A stretch of DNA of 64,000 nt, from positions 109,200 to 173,199 of the forward strand of contig NZ_JAGGQJ010000026.1 in NCBI RefSeq assembly GCF_018613325.1, given 5' to 3'. The position numbers and the translations under genes are program-made. Shown here piece after piece: positions 62,482 to 64,000 of this stretch (position 1 is the first letter of the stretch; the number at the start of each line of letters is the position of its first letter). Below the pieces are notes generated by a model that saw only the letters and a list, made by a program, of their open reading frames with translations, made no database searches and was not told the DNA's origin. This stretch comes from Bacillus sp. ISL-34. GTDB lineage: Bacteria; Bacillota; Bacilli; Bacillales; DSM-1321.

Positions 62482-63120
62482 GTGCTTGATTTCTCCATTT
62501 TAACAGAGAATTTGGATATGTATTTATTAGGCTTTAAAAATACGATCATGTCTAGTTTGGTCGCGCTGGTAGCGAGTTTGATTCTTGGTGTGCTAATTGC
62601 CATCATGAGGATTGCGCCAATAAAGCCACTAAACTGGCTGGGTACCGCTTATGTCGAGTTCATTCGTAACATACCGTTATTGATCATTACCTTTTTCTTC
62701 TTTCTCGGTCTTAAACTAAGCGGTCTATACGCAGGGACTTTAGCTCTGACCATTTACACTTCATCTTTCATAGCTGAGGCAATTCGAGCAGGCATACTTT
62801 CCGTGCCAAAGGGCCAAATGGAAGCTGCCCGTTCTTCAGGTCTGACATATGGACAGGCAATGAGGCTCGTCATACTGCCGCAGGCCGTTAAAATAGTCAT
62901 TCCTCCTTTAGGAAACCAATTTATCAATCTAGTAAAGAATTCTTCCATTTTAGCCGTCGTTGCAGGACTCGATCTTATGTACCACGGGGATTTGATTTCT
63001 TCAAGGACATTCGTCGTGTTTGATGTGTACATTTTCGTTGCAGCGTTTTACTTAATACTTACCATTCCTTTAAGTTATGGCGTTGGTTATTTGGAAAAAC
63101 GTCTGGCTAAGAGTAATTGA
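62482..63120 (+). CDS. amino-acid ABC transporter permease, first copy
   Basis: A 212-residue HisM-type permease with about five helices. YVEFIRNIPLLIITFFFFLG and the coupling loop GQMEAARSSGLTYGQAMRLVILPQA (split at residues 110-135) are characteristic. AAAGGAG at 62467-62473 fits GTG 62482, and the GTG at 62473 is part of that site. It pairs with the next permease, as in the B. subtilis glnQHMP operon. Confidence 0.9.
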   Translation: MLDFSILTENLDMYLLGFKNTIMSSLVALVASLILGVLIAIMRIAPIKPLNWLGTAYVEFIRNIPLLIITFFFFLGLKLSGLYAGTLALTIYTSSFIAEAIRAGILSVPKGQMEAARSSGLTYGQAMRLVILPQAVKIVIPPLGNQFINLVKNSSILAVVAGLDLMYHGDLISSRTFVVFDVYIFVAAFYLILTIPLSYGVGYLEKRLAKSN

Positions 63121-63134
63121 GGGAGGTATAAGAT

Positions 63135-63785
63135 ATGGATTTTGCAGGTGCCTATTCACCAGATAATCTTAAGTTTTTATTAGAAGGATTTTGGGTAACG
63201 CTCCAGGTAGCTTTTATCTCCATTATTCTAAGTTTCATTATTGGCGGGCTTGTAGGAATAATCCGTTACGCAAAGGTGCCGGTGTTATCACAAGTATTAG
63301 CTTTGATTGTAGAAACGGTACGTAATTTACCTCTGTTATTAATCATATTTTTTACGTATTTTGCTTTGCCGGAGGTACGGATTAAACTGGAAATCATTCC
63401 AGCAGCCATTGTTGCCTTGACAATTTTCGAGTCAGCCATGCTTTCTGAAGTCATTCGAAGTGGGCTGAAATCCATTGATAAAGGCCAAATGGAAGCTGCC
63501 CGTTCATCAGGCTTGAGCTATACACAGGCATTGATACATATTATTCTGCCCCAAGCGCTGCGCCGCATGGTTCCTCCTATTGTCAGCCAATTCATTTCTT
63601 TATTAAAGGATACTTCTTTAGCTGTTGTCATTTCTTTGCCTGAACTGACCCATCATGGTCAAATTATATATGGGCAAAGTCAAAAGTATTTAATACCGAT
63701 TTTGATCCTGGTGGCTCTCATGTACTTCATAGTGAACTATAGCCTTTCTTTGGTAGCCCAGAGACTTGAATTGAAACGAACCTAA
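63135..63785 (+). CDS. amino-acid ABC transporter permease, second copy
   Basis: A 216-residue permease homologous to the preceding gene. VETVRNLPLLLIIFFTYFAL and GQMEAARSSGLSYTQALIHI are the same two motifs. GGGAGG precedes ATG 63135. The gene ends the unit, right before two tandem terminators. Confidence 0.9.
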   Translation: MDFAGAYSPDNLKFLLEGFWVTLQVAFISIILSFIIGGLVGIIRYAKVPVLSQVLALIVETVRNLPLLLIIFFTYFALPEVRIKLEIIPAAIVALTIFESAMLSEVIRSGLKSIDKGQMEAARSSGLSYTQALIHIILPQALRRMVPPIVSQFISLLKDTSLAVVISLPELTHHGQIIYGQSQKYLIPILILVALMYFIVNYSLSLVAQRLELKRT

Positions 63786-63787
63786 AA

Positions 63788-63862
63788 AAAACGACTCAGT
63801 AATGAGTCGTTTCAGACTGTAGACAAACTCGATGAAAATCGAGTTTGTCTACAGTCTTTTTA
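63788..63862. terminator. two tandem terminators after the glutamine-type operon
   Basis: AAACGACTCA pairs with TGAGTCGTTT (63789-63813). A second hairpin with perfect 20-base arms follows (63814-63833, 63838-63857), loop GAAA, then TTTTTATTT. The second is among the strongest in the window. Confidence 0.92.
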
Positions 63863-63864
63863 TT

Positions 63865-64000
63865 TAAAAAAGGTTGCAGATGATTTCAGAAATCTGCTCC
63901 CTTTCCGCGGACTGTCTGACAAGCCTCATCAAAGCAAGCGCCTGCGGGGTCTCGGCTAGCCGGTTACTCGGCAGGAGTGTCGCAAATTTCTTCAATCCAA
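63865..64000 (-). repeat. GC-rich intergenic stretch resembling a dispersed Bacillus repeat
   Basis: Read on the minus strand it contains CGACACTCCTGCCGAG, GAGACCCCGCAGGCGC, AGTCCGCGGAAAGGGAGCAG and ATTTCTGAAATC. This is a run of motifs I recall from short dispersed palindromic elements seen in many Bacillus genomes. It is GC-rich compared with the window, lies just after a strong terminator, and runs off the edge. I cannot count copies here, as only this one is present. Confidence 0.5.

Noticed and set aside
1..64000. CRISPR arrays, tRNA or rRNA genes, insertion sequences, prophage genes
   Set aside because: None seen. There are no spaced repeats, cloverleaf-like genes, transposases, integrases or phage structural proteins.

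Overview
The window looks like a chromosomal segment of a low-GC, Gram-positive, spore-former-type Bacillaceae. Shine-Dalgarno sites are strong (AGGAGG-like), GTG and TTG starts are common, lipoproteins carry LAAC or LAGC lipoboxes, and most transcription units end in hairpin plus U-run terminators. Gene content resembles the Bacillus subtilis / Peribacillus group. The genus is an inference from gene families only. No rRNA, tRNA, CRISPR array, insertion sequence or prophage was seen.

Layout. (1) 1-787: truncated EamA-type permease. (2) 1.0-14.6 kb: a hexuronate/aldonate island. kdgK, a yjmC-like dehydrogenase, a yjmD-like zinc dehydrogenase, kdgA, uxuA and uxuB form one unit, followed by a LacI-type regulator and an ExuT-like MFS carrier. 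A divergent AraC regulator then faces a second unit of uxaA, a zinc dehydrogenase and uxaB. Both branches end in 2-keto-3-deoxygluconate, which KdgK and KdgA split to pyruvate and glyceraldehyde-3-phosphate. LacI-type operators and a perfect cre site tie the units together. (3) 14.7-15.7 kb: a yybP-ykoY manganese riboswitch upstream of a TerC/YjbE membrane protein. (4) 16-21 kb: a phnD-phnC-phnE-phnE importer with a tyrosine/lipid-type phosphatase and a GntR regulator. (5) 21.5-28.8 kb: two sigma-54 settings. An aldehyde dehydrogenase has a clear -24/-12 promoter and a palindromic activator site next to an AcoR-like activator. An APC permease has its own -24/-12 promoter behind a cluster of GAATC sites. 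A histidine kinase lies between them.

(6) 29-40.4 kb: mostly single genes: a hypothetical protein, a CDF transporter, a HAD phosphatase, a nitronate monooxygenase-type protein, YhgE/Pip, a DEDD exonuclease, a PlcR/Rgg-like HTH-TPR regulator, a LysM-CAP secreted protein, a GNAT acetyltransferase and a YdcZ-type protein. Two short reading frames here are interrupted by in-frame TAG codons and look like gene remnants. (7) 41.1-46.9 kb: oppABCDF oligopeptide importer with a terminator between oppA and oppB. (8) 47-55 kb: enoyl-CoA hydratase, cold-shock protein, D-2-hydroxyacid dehydrogenase, GNAT, a beta-alanine-type pair (semialdehyde dehydrogenase plus omega-transaminase), a Nudix CoA pyrophosphatase and an endonuclease I-family protein. 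(9) 55-60.4 kb: lactonase, adenine deaminase, guanine deaminase, AEC permease and a hypothetical protein. (10) 60.7-63.8 kb: a glutamine-type amino-acid ABC importer. The window ends in a GC-rich stretch that resembles a dispersed Bacillus intergenic repeat.

The strongest points for a second look are the two sigma-54 promoters with their upstream sites, the shared operator set of the sugar-acid island, the phosphatase inside the phn-type cluster, and the amber-interrupted small frames.
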